Positions 1 through 10,799 of a stretch of 64,000 nt of DNA are shown here, one piece after another (the first letter of the stretch is position 1; each line of letters starts with the position of its first letter). Location: the NCBI RefSeq assembly GCF_018687715.1, contig NC_056755.1, positions 29,972,501-30,036,500 on the forward strand, written 5' to 3'. Source of the DNA: Carya illinoinensis. Its lineage: Eukaryota; Streptophyta; Magnoliopsida; Fagales; Juglandaceae. The position numbers and the translations under genes are program-made. Below the pieces are notes generated by a model that searched no databases, was not told the DNA's origin, and was given only the letters and a program-made list of their open reading frames with translations.

Positions 1-280
1 ATCAAACCTCTAATATATATGTGAAGGTTTATAAGGTTTGCTGTGACTAATCTTGTCCCAGTAGTGGATCGTGAAGGTTCAATATGAGTTCAGTATGACT
101 AATCTTGTCCGAATAGTAGATCGTGAAGGTTCGGTGATGGATCGAGGTGAAGGAAAGGACGTACTTCAAGTGGTGTCAATAGAGAACAACGAAAACATGC
201 CACCGCATCTCTTGGTATGTCATATCGAAGGATGGTCCTCATCGAATTTCGAGGACACATTTTCTCGTAAGTAGGGGAGG
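1..280 (+). pseudogene. 3' end of a Ty3/gypsy polyprotein (fragment)
   Basis: The open stretch from 71 to 274 ends in an acidic motif with 'SSNFEDTFS', closely followed by a purine-rich tract (about 270-281). This layout is typical of the C-terminus of a Ty3/gypsy polyprotein, where '...NFEDK...' is followed by the polypurine tract and the 3' LTR. The rest of the element lies left of the window. No catalytic domain is visible, so the assignment rests on the terminal motif and the purine tract only. Confidence 0.5.
43..133 (+). repeat. Two copies of a 38-bp repeat, 53 bp apart
   Basis: A segment at 43-80 (starting TGACTAATCTTGTCC) recurs at 96-133 with three or four mismatches. It lies inside the gypsy C-terminal coding remnant, so it looks like a small in-element duplication rather than a separate feature. 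Confidence 0.6.
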
Positions 281-989
281 ATGTGAGGATCATGCTAGCA
301 AAAGAGGGCAAACCACCTTTTGAGGACAAAGGGAAGGTAAAGAAAAGAGTCTTTCCTTAACAAGTGGAAGGCAAAAATGACCTTCTTCATTGGTTTGGTA
401 AAAAATGAGAAGAATTAGTGTGCAGAGTGCAATTAATGCAACAAAAGGGCAAGTGGCACCACATAGAAAGCTTGGCAAACACATCTTAGCACAGGGTGTA
501 ACAAAGAACTTTTCATCCTATATCAGTGGATCAAAAAAGAAGGTGAAAAAGACTGATGAGGAAGGGGAGAAAGAGGAATTGAAGAGGCTAGTGCAGTGGG
601 CAAGCTATAAGCCTAAGGTGAGCAACCATTAGGGACAAGACTTGTAGATATGTATGAGCTTTTTGGAATAACACATAAACACTTAGAGGACGACATTGCC
701 ATATGCAGAAGTCCACATTCCATTTGAAAGATTACATCTAGAGTGGGTCTGTAGGCAAAAGGCTACGACTCTGCAAGCCAGATCTTTTGAACCTAGAGGT
801 ATAGTCTAGCTCCACACAAAATGCTCGTAGTTGGAAAAGGACTATGGATTGGATGGAAGACAAGCCACAGAATACGGATTGGATGCAAGACAAGCCACAA
901 AAAGGGCTCTTATTTGGGCACATTAGAAGTTGATACAGTTTCATACGATATGGCTTTCTATGATATAGCTTTATATGATATGGCTTCAT
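281..989. other. Probable LTR/untranslated retroelement remnant, no gene
   Basis: This follows the purine tract that ends the gypsy remnant and starts TGTGAGG, so it may be a decayed 3' LTR. It contains a 31-bp repeat with two copies near 845 and 876 (GGATTGGATG core) and ATATGGCTT-type short repeats at 949-992. Small open frames here (for example 405-632) are lysine-rich and match nothing I recognise. Confidence 0.35.
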
Positions 990-2625
990 ATTTACTCAAT
1001 GTCCCCATTTCAAAACATGAGCATTGTATTATTTTCCTCTTAGCAAAACAACAATGTCTTTCCTTCCCTACTAGCAAGATTTCTTCCACTTTCCCTTTTG
1101 AACTATTGAATTGTGGTGTATAGGGACCAATGCCCATTGCTTCTAACAATGGTTCAAAGTATTTCTAAACCACTGTGAATGGCTTCACACATGGTACATG
1201 GGTTTATCTCATGAGTAAGAAACCACAATTCATTCCTTATTATCTTCTTTCATTAAACTCATTGACACCTAATTCTCTTCCAAGGTTCATATTGTTCATA
1301 GTGACAATGGCATGGAATTTGATATGTAATCTTTCTTTGCTGAAAATGATATCATTTATCCACACAAGTTCATCACTACACCACAACAAAATGTTGTAGT
1401 CGAATGCAAGCATCAACATCTCTTAAACGTTATCCTTGTCCTTTGGTTCCAATCTCATTTACCCCTACAATTATGGGGGGATTCTATCCTCATAGCAACT
1501 TACCTTATCAATCAAGTTCTCATACCTCTATTTTCTGACCATTCACCTTATGAGGTTCTTTTTAACTCCATGCCAAGCTACTCCAATCTTCAGACCTCCA
1601 GTTGCCTCTGTTAGGCCTCTACCATTGCTCATAATAGGTCCAAGTTTGACCCACATACCTGAGCTTGTGTCTTTCTTGGATATCCATTTGTTACCAATGG
1701 CTACAAGCTTCTTGATTTACAAACTAAACGCACATTTGTGTCAAGGGATGGTTTTTTCATGAAAGTATTTTTCTCTTTGTAGCTTCTAATCAAAGTCCAC
1801 CAGAGCACGAGACTTCACATGTCTTGCCAAGTCCAATTGTTTCCATTGATATGCCTATCCCTCATTCTTCTATGTCTGTCTCTTTCACACTAGCGCATCC
1901 ACCTCACATCATTTCACTTGTGCTCGTCACCTACCAGGGTATCTTCAAGACTACCATTGTCAATTGGCCATGCTGTTCCACAAAGTTAGGTACACCTTTT
2001 TATCTTTCTTCCTTCATATCATATTATCACTCATCTCCTTCTTACCTTAACTTTTCCATTGCACTCCCCTATCACACTGAACAAAAGACTTTATGTGAGA
2101 TTGTGAAACACCAACTCTGGCAAGATTCCATGGCTACAAAGATTAAGGCATTGGAAGACAATCACACATTGTCACTTCTTTATCGCTTCACAAACAGACA
2201 ATCGCTGTAAGCAAGGTATACTACATCAAGCATAAGCTTGTGGTACCATTGAGCATTACAAAGCTCAATTAGTGGCTAGGGGATACAATCAGCAAAAGGG
2301 GCTCAATTATCATGAAACATTTTTTCATTTGCCAAAATCGTGACTGTAAGATGTTTACTTGCCATTGCTGCTATAGAAAATTGGTACCTTCAGCAACTCG
2401 ACATCAACAACGCATTTTTGCATAGGGATCTTAATGAGGAGTTCTACATGACTCTTCCTCCCAAGTTCACTCGACAAGGGGAGCACTTAGTTTTTCGCCT
2501 CAACAAATCCTTGTACGATCCAATGTCGAAATCAAAAATTCTATTTTGGATGGTGTTTTTTTTTTCTTTTTTTTTGGGGGGGGGGGGGGGGGACATATTG
2601 ATCTATGCAATGAGGATGATACATG
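990..2625 (+). pseudogene. Ty1/copia polyprotein fragment: integrase and start of reverse transcriptase
   Basis: Read across frames, this is a degenerate Copia pol. A GAG-pre-integrase-like segment ends in 'LAKQQ.LSFPTS' (about 1040-1075). It is followed by integrase core pieces: 'TWVYLMSK' (about 1203), 'HSDNGMEF' (about 1297) and 'TTPQQNVVVE.KHQHLLN' (about 1375-1425). Next come 'YEVLF...PSYSNL' and 'FLGYPFVTNGYKLLDLQTKRTFVSRD' pieces (1550-1760), split among frames. The reverse transcriptase starts near 2340 with '[21 protein letters not shown]'. A 'DILIY' string at about 2594 is where YVDD should follow, but those residues are lost. Many frameshifts and stops make it a pseudogene. The same polyprotein resumes at about 4031 after an insertion. 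Confidence 0.8.
2546..2592. repeat. Poly-T / poly-G homopolymer block
   Basis: Runs of T with one C are followed by a run of about 17 G. It replaces the part of the Copia reverse transcriptase that should carry the 'SLYGLKQA' motif, so it marks a rearrangement inside the pseudogene. The run may also be an assembly-sensitive spot. Confidence 0.7.
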
Positions 2626-4030
2626 CATACACGCCTATGTGTGTATATATATATTATACACATTGTTCTTTATAATTATAAGAAAATGCATTATAGACGT
2701 ATCCCTTCAATATATAAGAAATATTTTTTGGATTGTATATTTTTTAACTTATATTTTCAAGTTTTTAAATTTGCAGTGGTAGTCTATTTTTGGTTTTTAT
2801 TTTATTTTATTTTTATTTTTATTTTTTTATTATTATTTTTTAACGTATGTGTACTCATTTTTATATTTTGGATGCAAAATTATGAACTTTAAGAAAATTA
2901 GAAACTTTTCATACTTTTAAGAAGACTCAAAAGTTTTAGATGGGATTAGAAGAAAATTCTCATATTTTTAAAATATTTTAAGAATTTTTAATATTTTTTT
3001 AGATCAATATTATTTTTGTCAAATTTTATTTAAATTTAAATAATAATGATTATTATTATTAATTTTTTTTTTTTGGGTGCCTTGGGCCCCTTTAGCCTCA
3101 ACATGGTTTCACCTATGGTATGATCTAAAGCATACTTTTAGCAATGGTTCTCCAAGTTCTCATTTGCGTTATTTTATTGTGGTTTCACTCATTCCAAATC
3201 ACATTACTCTATCTTCACTTAGCAACATGGTTCCTTTTTTATGGCTTTACTCATCTATGTTTGTTATGTTTCAAATCCGAATGCTTATTAAACTCAAGGA
3301 TCCCAACACAGAAATCCAATCAAGTATTTCAATATGATAAGATAGATTCAAAGCAGAAACTAAATCAAGAATCTCAATATGATAAGATAATGATCAAAAC
3401 CGAAACTAAGTCGAGAATTATAATATGATAAGATAATGATAACAAGATAAGCAAAATAAATCTGTAAAAGAACAAGAAATATGCAAGGAATAAGAAAACA
3501 GAATATACAAATAGGGATTACGTGGTTCGACCCTAATGGCCTACGTCCACGGTAGGAACAGCCTCAGAGATCATTTTATTGATGAATCTGCAAAGCCAAT
3601 GTGCCATTGTACAAGATTGAACTACAATCGAGCCAAGAAAAGCCACAAGATTTGGCTTTTCTTTTTCCCTCAACAAACCCTAGTTCTCTATACCTCTCGA
3701 ATTCACCCCTAAACTCTCAGAAGGCCAAAGTATAGAATGAGTCCCCTCAAACCCTAAAACGAATAAGCACATATATATACATGAAGCAAAGATCAATCAA
3801 ACGGCTCTCCTTCATCCCATCCTTTAATTAAGACGGCACCGTTTGATGCATTGCTTAGGATGCCGTTTAATGTACTGCTAGGATGCCGTTTAATGCACTG
3901 CACGTCCTCATCACTTCATTAGTAATATAAGAGCTGTTGCTTATCACATGTATTTAATTTCTGCATGAACATCAGTTAGTAACAGGTTGAATACAAAATA
4001 GTTGACACATATATCACAATGTTCATAACA
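2626..4030. mobile_element. AT-rich insertion within the Copia pseudogene
   Basis: The Copia reverse transcriptase reads up to about 2622 ('DILIY...') and resumes at about 4031 ('NNLPTVDELTNHL'). The roughly 1.4 kb between is therefore foreign or rearranged DNA. It is strongly AT-rich to 3070 and then mixed. It includes a block at about 3518-3555 (ATTACGTGGTTCGACC, then CCTACGTCCACGG) that I associate with plant retrotransposon LTRs. Near 3855-3902 there is a short repeat with AGGATGCCGTTTAATG cores. No coding domain is recognisable, and I could not define clean ends or a target duplication. Confidence 0.45.
3329..3440 (+). repeat. About 45-bp tandem repeat, 2.5 copies
   Basis: The core AATATGATAAGATA recurs at about 3330, 3375 and 3420 with a 45-bp step and few mismatches. 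Confidence 0.7.
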
Positions 4031-4933
4031 TAATCATTGCAAGTAACAATCTCCCTACTGTTGATGAGCTAACAAATCATCTCAACACCAATTTCAAGCT
4101 CAAAGACCGTGGCAATTTTAAATACTTTGTTGGTCTTGAGGTTGCACAATCAAAACAAGGTATCTCCCTATGTCATTGTAAATATGCACTAGAAATATTT
4201 TAAGATACTGGTTTTCTTTGTTTGCCTTCTCCTTCCCAGTGGAGCAAAATTTGAAACTCGACAACTTATATGGACCACTCTTAACTCATCCTGTTACTTA
4301 TCATTGATTTGTTGGACGACTTGTCTATCGCACCATTACGCGCACAGTGCCTAGACCTCACATACTCTATTCAGGTAATGAGCCAATACATGTCCACTCC
4401 TCAGCAACCACACTTGGATGCAGCCCACCGTTTGCTTTGTTACATCAAGCTCACCTAGCCAAGGAATTTTCTTAACATCTCATAACTCCATCTACTTAAG
4501 GGCTAGTTGCATGGACAACAGACGTTTCGTTACATGTTATTGTATCCTCCTTGATAATCCTCCCATCTCCTAGAAATCAAAGAAACAAAACACAATCTCT
4601 CATTCATTTACCAAAGCAGAATACATAACAATAGTTGTTACAGTTTGTGAGATCACTTGACTTGTTTCCATCTTGAAAGACTAATATTTTGCATCCCCAA
4701 CCAGCTCTACTGCACTATGACAACAAGGTAGCATTGCACATTGCCGCAAATCCAGTCATCAACTAATGCACAAAGCATATAGATATTGATTGTCATGCGG
4801 TTCGAGAGAAGCTCGAAATTTGTTTGATATCGACATCTCATATCCTTTCTTCACAAAAATGATGATCTCTTCAAGAAACCTCTTGGAGCTGCTCATTTAT
4901 CTGGGTTGCTTTCCAACCCAACTTGAGGGGGAG
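4031..4933 (+). pseudogene. Copia polyprotein fragment: end of reverse transcriptase and RNase H
   Basis: This continues the polyprotein interrupted at about 2625. Visible blocks are 'LNTNFKLKDRGNFKYFVGLEVAQSK' (about 4080-4160, the Copia 'FKLKDLG...YFLGLEVA' motif) and 'VGRLVYRTITR' (about 4312). A '..QYMSTPQ.PHLDA.HRLL' segment follows at about 4380-4440. The terminal 'FTK.....LG..HL' is followed by a GAGGGGGAG polypurine tract at 4925-4933. Several frameshifts and stops are present. The RNase H active-site region is too degraded to judge. Confidence 0.75.
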
Positions 4934-5100
4934 TATCAGAGTCATTGTTGCCACATTTCTCTTAGCGGAGCTTAGACTAGGATAAAATAGATATAACAAT
5001 TAGTTATGACAAGATAAACACATTCTTTTGTATTCTCAGATATGCCTTAGCATGCATATTCATAATCTAGCCTTGTCAATTGAATACAAATATTTTTTCA
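4934..5100 (+). repeat. Truncated 3' LTR of the Copia fragment
   Basis: Sequence directly after the polypurine tract, starting TATCAGAG and ending near a 'caattgaatacaaatattttttca' stretch at about 5075-5100, has the look of a short Copia LTR. No matching 5' copy is in the window, so its ends are approximate. Confidence 0.4.
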
Positions 5101-5286
5101 TAAAGAAACTTTTGGACCGGTACAAATTTTTTTCGAAATAAAAAATTCACCATGTCACGAAATCTTGGATGCCAACAAATTTCGCCTTCTAGAGAAAGGA
5201 TAGGCTGAAAAAGGTTCCTTTAATAAATTTACACGTTTTAAATGCGAAGTGTATGTTCTCTCGCCTTCCCCCCTCTTACAGAGGCA

Positions 5287-5296
5287 AATATATAAG
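5287..5296 (+). promoter_or_regulatory. Possible TATA box of the DUF1677 gene
   Basis: A TATATAAG match lies about 40 bp upstream of the ATG at 5331. If used, transcription would start close to 5320 and the earlier in-frame ATGs (5253, 5310) would be upstream of the transcript start. This is a motif match only. Confidence 0.35.
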
Positions 5297-5330
5297 AGAG
5301 AACTGTTCAATGCTCTGCTCAGACCATGCA

Positions 5331-5783
5331 ATGGCCATTACAGGTTCTGAGACTCACTCCACCACCACCGAAGTCCCTCCTGTAATGGACGTCTTGTCCG
5401 TAAAATGTGACTCGTGCGGATTTACAGAGGAGTGCACCCCTGCATACATTCTTCGTGTCCGGGAAAGGTACCAAGGCCGGTGGATATGCGGGCTCTGTGT
5501 CGAGGCTGTGAAAGACGAGGTTCTAAGATCGAACATGCTTATCTCCACCGAAGAAGCACTCGACCGACACATCACTTTCTGCATTCGATTCAGATCATCG
5601 TGCTCTCTGAAACAAGCAGAGCACCCTATCTCCGCCATGGGCAGGCGTCTCAGGCGAAGCTTGGACTCCCCGAGACTGCTTCGGGTCAATTCAACCGCAG
5701 ATTTGAATGCGGCCGATGGGGTTCGGGTCTGTTCCGGTCAGAAAGTTGTGTCTCTTCTCTGTACCGTTAATGGGTTATGTTAA
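5331..5783 (+). CDS. DUF1677 family protein (plant-specific, unknown function)
   Basis: One exon, 150 residues from the ATG at 5331. After a short variable N-terminus comes the conserved cysteine block 'VKCDSCGFTEECTPAYI', followed by 'VRERYQGRWICGLC.EAVKDE'. Then come 'ISTEEALDRHI.FC' and a basic tail with 'RRLRRSLDSPR'. These are the hallmarks of plant DUF1677 (PF07911) proteins. Paired CxxC motifs suggest a zinc-ribbon-like fold, which is inference; no biochemical role is established that I know of. The frame is open from 5253, but a TATA-like site at 5287 and family length favour the ATG at 5331; 5310 is also possible. The frame is intact and the base composition is richer in GC than the flanks. 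It is flanked by Copia debris on the left and about 3 kb without a gene on the right. Confidence 0.85.
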   Translation: MAITGSETHSTTTEVPPVMDVLSVKCDSCGFTEECTPAYILRVRERYQGRWICGLCVEAVKDEVLRSNMLISTEEALDRHITFCIRFRSSCSLKQAEHPISAMGRRLRRSLDSPRLLRVNSTADLNAADGVRVCSGQKVVSLLCTVNGLC

Positions 5784-7460
5784 AGCCTTCTCTGTACCGT
5801 TAATGGGTTATTGAAATTTTAGAGGTCAAAGCGTAGATAAAGTAGGGAACTCTGTTTCTCTCTGTCCAAAGGATCTAATAGCCATGTTGAAGTGATAAGA
5901 TACTTAGGAAAGGAAATGGGTGTTGATTTCTCTCAAGATGTCTTAGTTTGCTGGACCTATCATTTTGTATATAATATATCTCGAACACTTCGAAATCTCC
6001 CTTTTTTTTTGTTGTCTTTTTACTCTTGCCTTTTTCTTCTTCTCTCATAAAATGTTGTAAAGGATAGGGATCCTAAGGCCTAAGCACGTAATTGTGGATT
6101 GTGAAATCATGTTCGAGTTGTGTTTGGATTTGCAATTACAGTTGAATTGTTCCATTGCATATTTGAATATACATGATTTTCGTTGGTGAATCTGTTCTTT
6201 TAGGCTCCAAGAAAATGGAGAAGGGTCTAGTTTTTTGGTTATCAAAAATCTGAGTTACAGAAAATACTGGGGCCAATTTTCTATGGCTACTCAAAAGACG
6301 GCTTTGAATTAGTTTCTGTGTCTTTGCTGTATGAATGGAATGAAAGAAAGGAATAAATTAAGGAGTCTTGCAACAATCCATGTTCGGTGGTTTTGCTTTA
6401 ATTGGATGGATCCGAGTCAAATTTCAGGCGTCCATTTGTGTGGATTTGGCCTTATTTGGCTGGCAGTCAGATAATGAAGCGGTGCACAATAAGTTAAATG
6501 CAAGCAAAATGACGATGCAGAATGAAATTGCATAGAGAGATCCAAAAAACAGAGTGGACAGCTTTTAAGTAATAAAACCGTATTATTAGCAACGTAGCAA
6601 ACTAAGATTTCTCAAAGCATACTCACAATCTCATATGATTTCATATCATACATTAGATCTACTTTATAATATAACGTATAATATCAAGTCACGTCAATTC
6701 ATAGATTTATTTTTATAAAACTTTTTTTAATAGCTAAAGCATTTCTATTATAAATATTATGTAATAATACAATTTTGTGGAGGCTACAGTATAGTGGAGT
6801 TGATACATAACAGTAAAAGGAAAAATGGTAACCCTGCTCAGATGGTGGCACCTTTCAGCTGCTCAAATCATGTGTCAATATACCATTGCAAGCGTCCCAG
6901 ATCAATTTAGGAATATTGATGGGTAAATGTTGACACAGGATATATAATATCCAGAATAAGTTGATTTATGGAAAGCTCAAATATAAAAGGTAAGGTTAAA
7001 GTAAACATTAGAACAATCATTTAATTAAGGTTGATATTTTGTATTAAAAAATAGTTGAGAATTTTGATCTCTTAGATTCATTAAACAATAAATAATTTGT
7101 TTACGATCTCAATTTTAACATTATATACTTAATGTGATATTAAAATATCTTGATTTTGCATCAAATTTGTATAAACTAGCTTACGTATTAAAATGAAAAA
7201 TGGCCACTGTGATACCCCAAAAGAAAACTTAGATTAAAAATCCAAAAATAATAAAAAAAAAAACCTTTAAATTTTAGATATATTGATTTAATATGAAAAC
7301 ATATGATTGTTATGGATTAAACTAATGAGAATTTCATTTCAAGAAACAATGTCAATTTATGGTCCTCAACTGAACTCAAAATATTTTGGAATTATTTGAG
7401 ATACTTTGGATCATAATTAGAGAAAATGATTTGCACCATTGCTCAAGTTGGAACTTAATT

Positions 7461-7615
7461 AGTTCGTAACGCCATCTCCACTTGGATATTATTACACTTG
7501 CAATTTATGATTTGCGCCAAGTGGCCCAATTTGAGCCTGACACATGGCAGCAATATGTTGCCACCTCAACAACTAGTTTGTAACGCCATCTCCACCTGGA
7601 TATTACACTTGCAGC
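7461..7615 (+). repeat. Direct repeat, about 40 bp, copies 113 bp apart
   Basis: A segment with the core TAACGCCATCTCCAC at 7467-7481 recurs at 7581-7595, followed in both by a 'TGGATATT..ACACTTGCA' tail. Flanking matches extend each copy to about 40 bp. The nature of the element is unknown. Confidence 0.65.
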
Positions 7616-8196
7616 AACTCCACACATGCTTTGATCTCTTCCCACTCATTTGATCACAATGCACATACTTGGAAATAAAGCAACTTTGAGATAGAGTAAG
7701 TGGGATTGCCGAATGCTAAAGGCCGGAAATATATATAAAAAACCCTCCAAAATGAAGGTTTTGGATTCGAAACCATCTCTCCAAATATATATAAAAAGAA
7801 AGTGGGGTTGCCGAGCTATATGTTATTCTTCACATTCCTTCTGCAAAACTTAACTTTGGATTGAGAATAATTTTTTTCTTCATTTCGATCTGTTGTACAA
7901 TTTTTTATAGAAAAATTTAGTTACAAGTATAACTGCGTATTAATATGTATATTAATTTAATGTGATTAATAAAAAAATAGATTTTATTAAAAATAATGTT
8001 AATTTAAATTTTAAATATAAAAAAATTAATATTAATATATAAATTAATATACAACCTTAATTATACATAATAAAACTCATTTTTTATGTTAATATAGTGG
8101 TTGAGCAGCGCCGTACATCCACTCTGTGGCTCACACTGTTGAATTTGCAAATTATGAATTGTCGTCCATTGTTTGTGCCCACTAAGTAGGACTTAG

Positions 8197-8220
8197 AGCC
8201 CAGCCCAGCCCAGCCCAGCA
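8197..8220 (+). repeat. (CCCAG) microsatellite, four to five units
   Basis: A short perfect run of CCCAG/GCCCA units lies in otherwise AT-rich DNA. Confidence 0.7.
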
Positions 8221-8780
8221 TCTCAAGACCAGTCGCTTACAGGAGGCACAGCATCCAAACCTGCAGGGTCTTGAATACGAAGTAAATAAGGCAGCGTTCG
8301 CCATCAGTTAAACATTTCACATGCAACTTTACCGCTGCAATCCTGCTATTCATTTTGGACCGTCTTGAATATGAGTATCTCTTTTTAGAAGTATTTGTTT
8401 CCCCTTTTTATTTATTTATTTATTTTTTATATATATTAAAATTAATTAACAATCGATTTTTTTTTTCTTACTAGTGGAGAGATAAATAATTAAACACAAT
8501 TTTCATTTAAAAAAGTTATTTTTTTTTCACTTTAATTCAAAAATAGTGACAATACAGTAACTGAAAACAGAAAAAAGCTGATCTTTTAATGATAATTAAT
8601 CCCATAATACCACAGCAAATGAATAAATTAAGAAAAAGGAAAAGGAACATCAAACTCGAAAAAGACCAAACACACAATACAGTGGCTTCTGCCTTCTGTG
8701 GAGGACTAAAGAATGAATTCTGGGTTGACACCACACCTCCCCTAACCACTCTTTTTGCCGTGGTACGTTTTTGGGAACGA

Positions 8781-9960
8781 GCAATAGACTGAGGAGGACA
8801 ACGACATGTCGGTGGTCTCGGTTGCCTATCTAGGGATGCGTGCTCACGCAATTCGAGTGCGCGTGCATTTCAGGCCGTTTTGCATGCGTGCGTACGTGGT
8901 GGGCTTCTCTGCTCTTCGGGGAATGGGAGGGATCTCTTCTTCTTCTTCTTCGGTGGAGAAAATGTGCAGGTTGAGAATGCATGAGTGAGAGAGCCCTCTG
9001 GAAATATGAGTTTCAATATTATTCAAAGCGCACTCATTACAGCCAAACTTCGGGCTTTCTGCTTTGTTCTTGAACGAACGAAAAATAAGATGCTGCCCAT
9101 ATTCTGATAGTCTGTGTTCAACCAAGTTCTGTCAAAATGACAGCGACTTCGCTTCGCTTTCTGAAACCACTGGATGTCGAGTTTGGATGCTTTCTGGCGT
9201 TTGTTTCCCCCACCAACAAAGATTACTATAGTAAATGTTGTTGCCCTACCTACATATAGGCTATATCATTTGATGCTTTAGCGCTCGCATGGGGGTTTTT
9301 AATTAACAATAGATCACTTTCCACGAAGGTTCAAGCTTGATTTAGATTTAGAGTTTAGCGTAACGTGAATTTCCATTTATTAGATATATTTAATTAACTT
9401 CGTATATTTATCATTTAGTTAGTAAAGAACGTCGTATTATTAAATAATATTTACAGTTTTAAAATATGTAATATCCATGTATCTCATTAAAATAATAGAT
9501 AATTAATTTGAAATTCACGTATATAAAAAATATGATAAAATAATGAATAGTAATAAATAATTCTAATACTCAAACACATTTAGTTTAATAATAATATTAT
9601 TTAAATTTTATTTAATTTTGATGGATTTGAATTTAGAAAATAAGAATATTTTATAAAATAATTAATTTCCCGATTTTAAAAGATAGAAAACTGAGAGCTA
9701 AGAATATAAACATTTATTGCTTTCATTCTAACAAGCCGTTACTCTCTTTCTTTACGTTTGCATTTTTCAATACATGATTTCCGAGGTTAAAAGTCTCCTG
9801 TCATGGCTGAAAAAGAAAGGAATGCTGCATCTTCTTACATGAAAGGCAACTCAAATAATATTTGACATGAAATTACATTGGTTTGGCAGTATTTTTCTCT
9901 CTCTCTCTCTTTTTTGTTTTTGTTTTTGTTTTTTTTTTTTTCTCAAAGTCAGAGCTGATG
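8781..9960. other. Intergenic; mixed-GC patch then AT-rich
   Basis: 8781-9200 is less AT-rich than its surroundings and includes a (CTT)n run near 8936-8951. Open frames of 60-104 residues on both strands here have no recognisable domain or splice context. 9300-9880 is AT-rich. A short CT run (9897-9911) and a T-rich tract precede the G-gamma upstream region. Confidence 0.5.
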
Positions 9961-10799
9961 CATCGTTGAAGGCTCAAAACAACACACAATCCGGTGCTCT
10001 TCTCTTTCCTACGCAGCGGTCACGTGGGGTCTGATCTGATGTCCTCCCATCGTGCTTTTCGCTCCCTCCTCTGCAACCTCGCCAGAGAGAAAACACAAGA
10101 AAAGAAAAAGAAAAATACAAACAGTCTCTCTGAGTTTTGTTTTTACAAACTCAAAAATCTCACTCAGATTTCGATCAAATCCCTCAACTTTGCCAAATGG
10201 GTTCGTACAGACGCTTACAGCTGCAGGCTTTTATCACAGCCGTTTTTACTATTATTATTATTTCTACTCCTCCAACCAGCCAGCACAAGGCACGAAAGAT
10301 GTGCCTCGAGAGAGAGGCTCAGACTCTGGCCATCATCTCCTTCTTCTTTTTCACTCATAGATCACTGTGACAATAATGGCTCTCTTTTTAGCCTTATTAT
10401 CACTACTCTTTCTCTTACCTTTGAGCCTCATTTAATCCCTGCAACCGCAGTGATACATGCATTTATGTACCCCACAGTTCCCTGCAGAAACTTTTTTCTT
10501 CCAGGGTTTTTCTTGTTTATGGGTATTAATTATCATTGTCAGATAGCCTAATTACTGCCCTTTCCACAAAACCTTTCGTATAGCTTTCATTACACCTAGC
10601 ATCATATGTATGCTAGCAGCGTCTTCTTTCTTACTTCCTATTACTGCTGCTGCTTCTTGTAACTGCTACATGTACCGGAACTATTACTGCTTATTAATAC
10701 TTAAAGTACAGGCACTTCTTGCTCGGTCTATTTCTTCACTCCCTGGTTTTTAAGTTTGAGCGATTCAAAGATTTGAGGACTTATTAAGTTTGTGACCAA
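9961..10799 (+). promoter_or_regulatory. Upstream region / likely 5' UTR of the G-gamma gene
   Basis: Pyrimidine-rich stretches, CT-rich runs and higher GC than the preceding DNA suggest promoter and leader sequence of the gene starting at 10800. Several upstream ATGs with short open frames occur, the most notable at 10197-10370. I cannot fix the transcription start. An upstream intron in the leader is possible but not demonstrated. Confidence 0.4.
10197..10370 (+). other. Upstream small ORF (57 codons) with signal-peptide-like start
   Basis: From the ATG at 10197 the frame begins 'MGSYRRLQLQAFITAVF' and continues with four isoleucines and 'STPPTSQ'. This is a basic N-terminus, a hydrophobic core and a polar cleavage-like region, as in a secretory signal peptide. 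The tail is 'HKARKMCLERE...' and then a hydrophobic end. It could be an upstream ORF in the G-gamma leader, a remnant first exon of a small secreted peptide gene, or chance. The same frame is open further upstream to 10137. No mature peptide family is recognised. Confidence 0.25.

Larger units (their letters stand above)
5784..8780. other. Intergenic, AT-rich, no gene seen
   Basis: The first 200 bases are probably the 3' UTR of the DUF1677 gene and include a duplicated 'ctctgtaccgttaatgggtta' just around the stop (5758 and 5786). The rest is AT-rich with short open frames that match nothing. It contains the 7461/7574 repeat and a (CCCAG)n run at 8200. Confidence 0.6.

Noticed and set aside
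8537..8851. 104-codon minus-strand frame with a hydrophobic end
   Set aside because: No recognised domain, no promoter or splice context, and AT-rich DNA that gives hydrophobic frames by chance.
9994..10551. 185-codon open frame on the plus strand
   Set aside because: Low-complexity Leu/Lys/Ser translation in pyrimidine-rich leader-like DNA, no domain; read as upstream region of the G-gamma gene.
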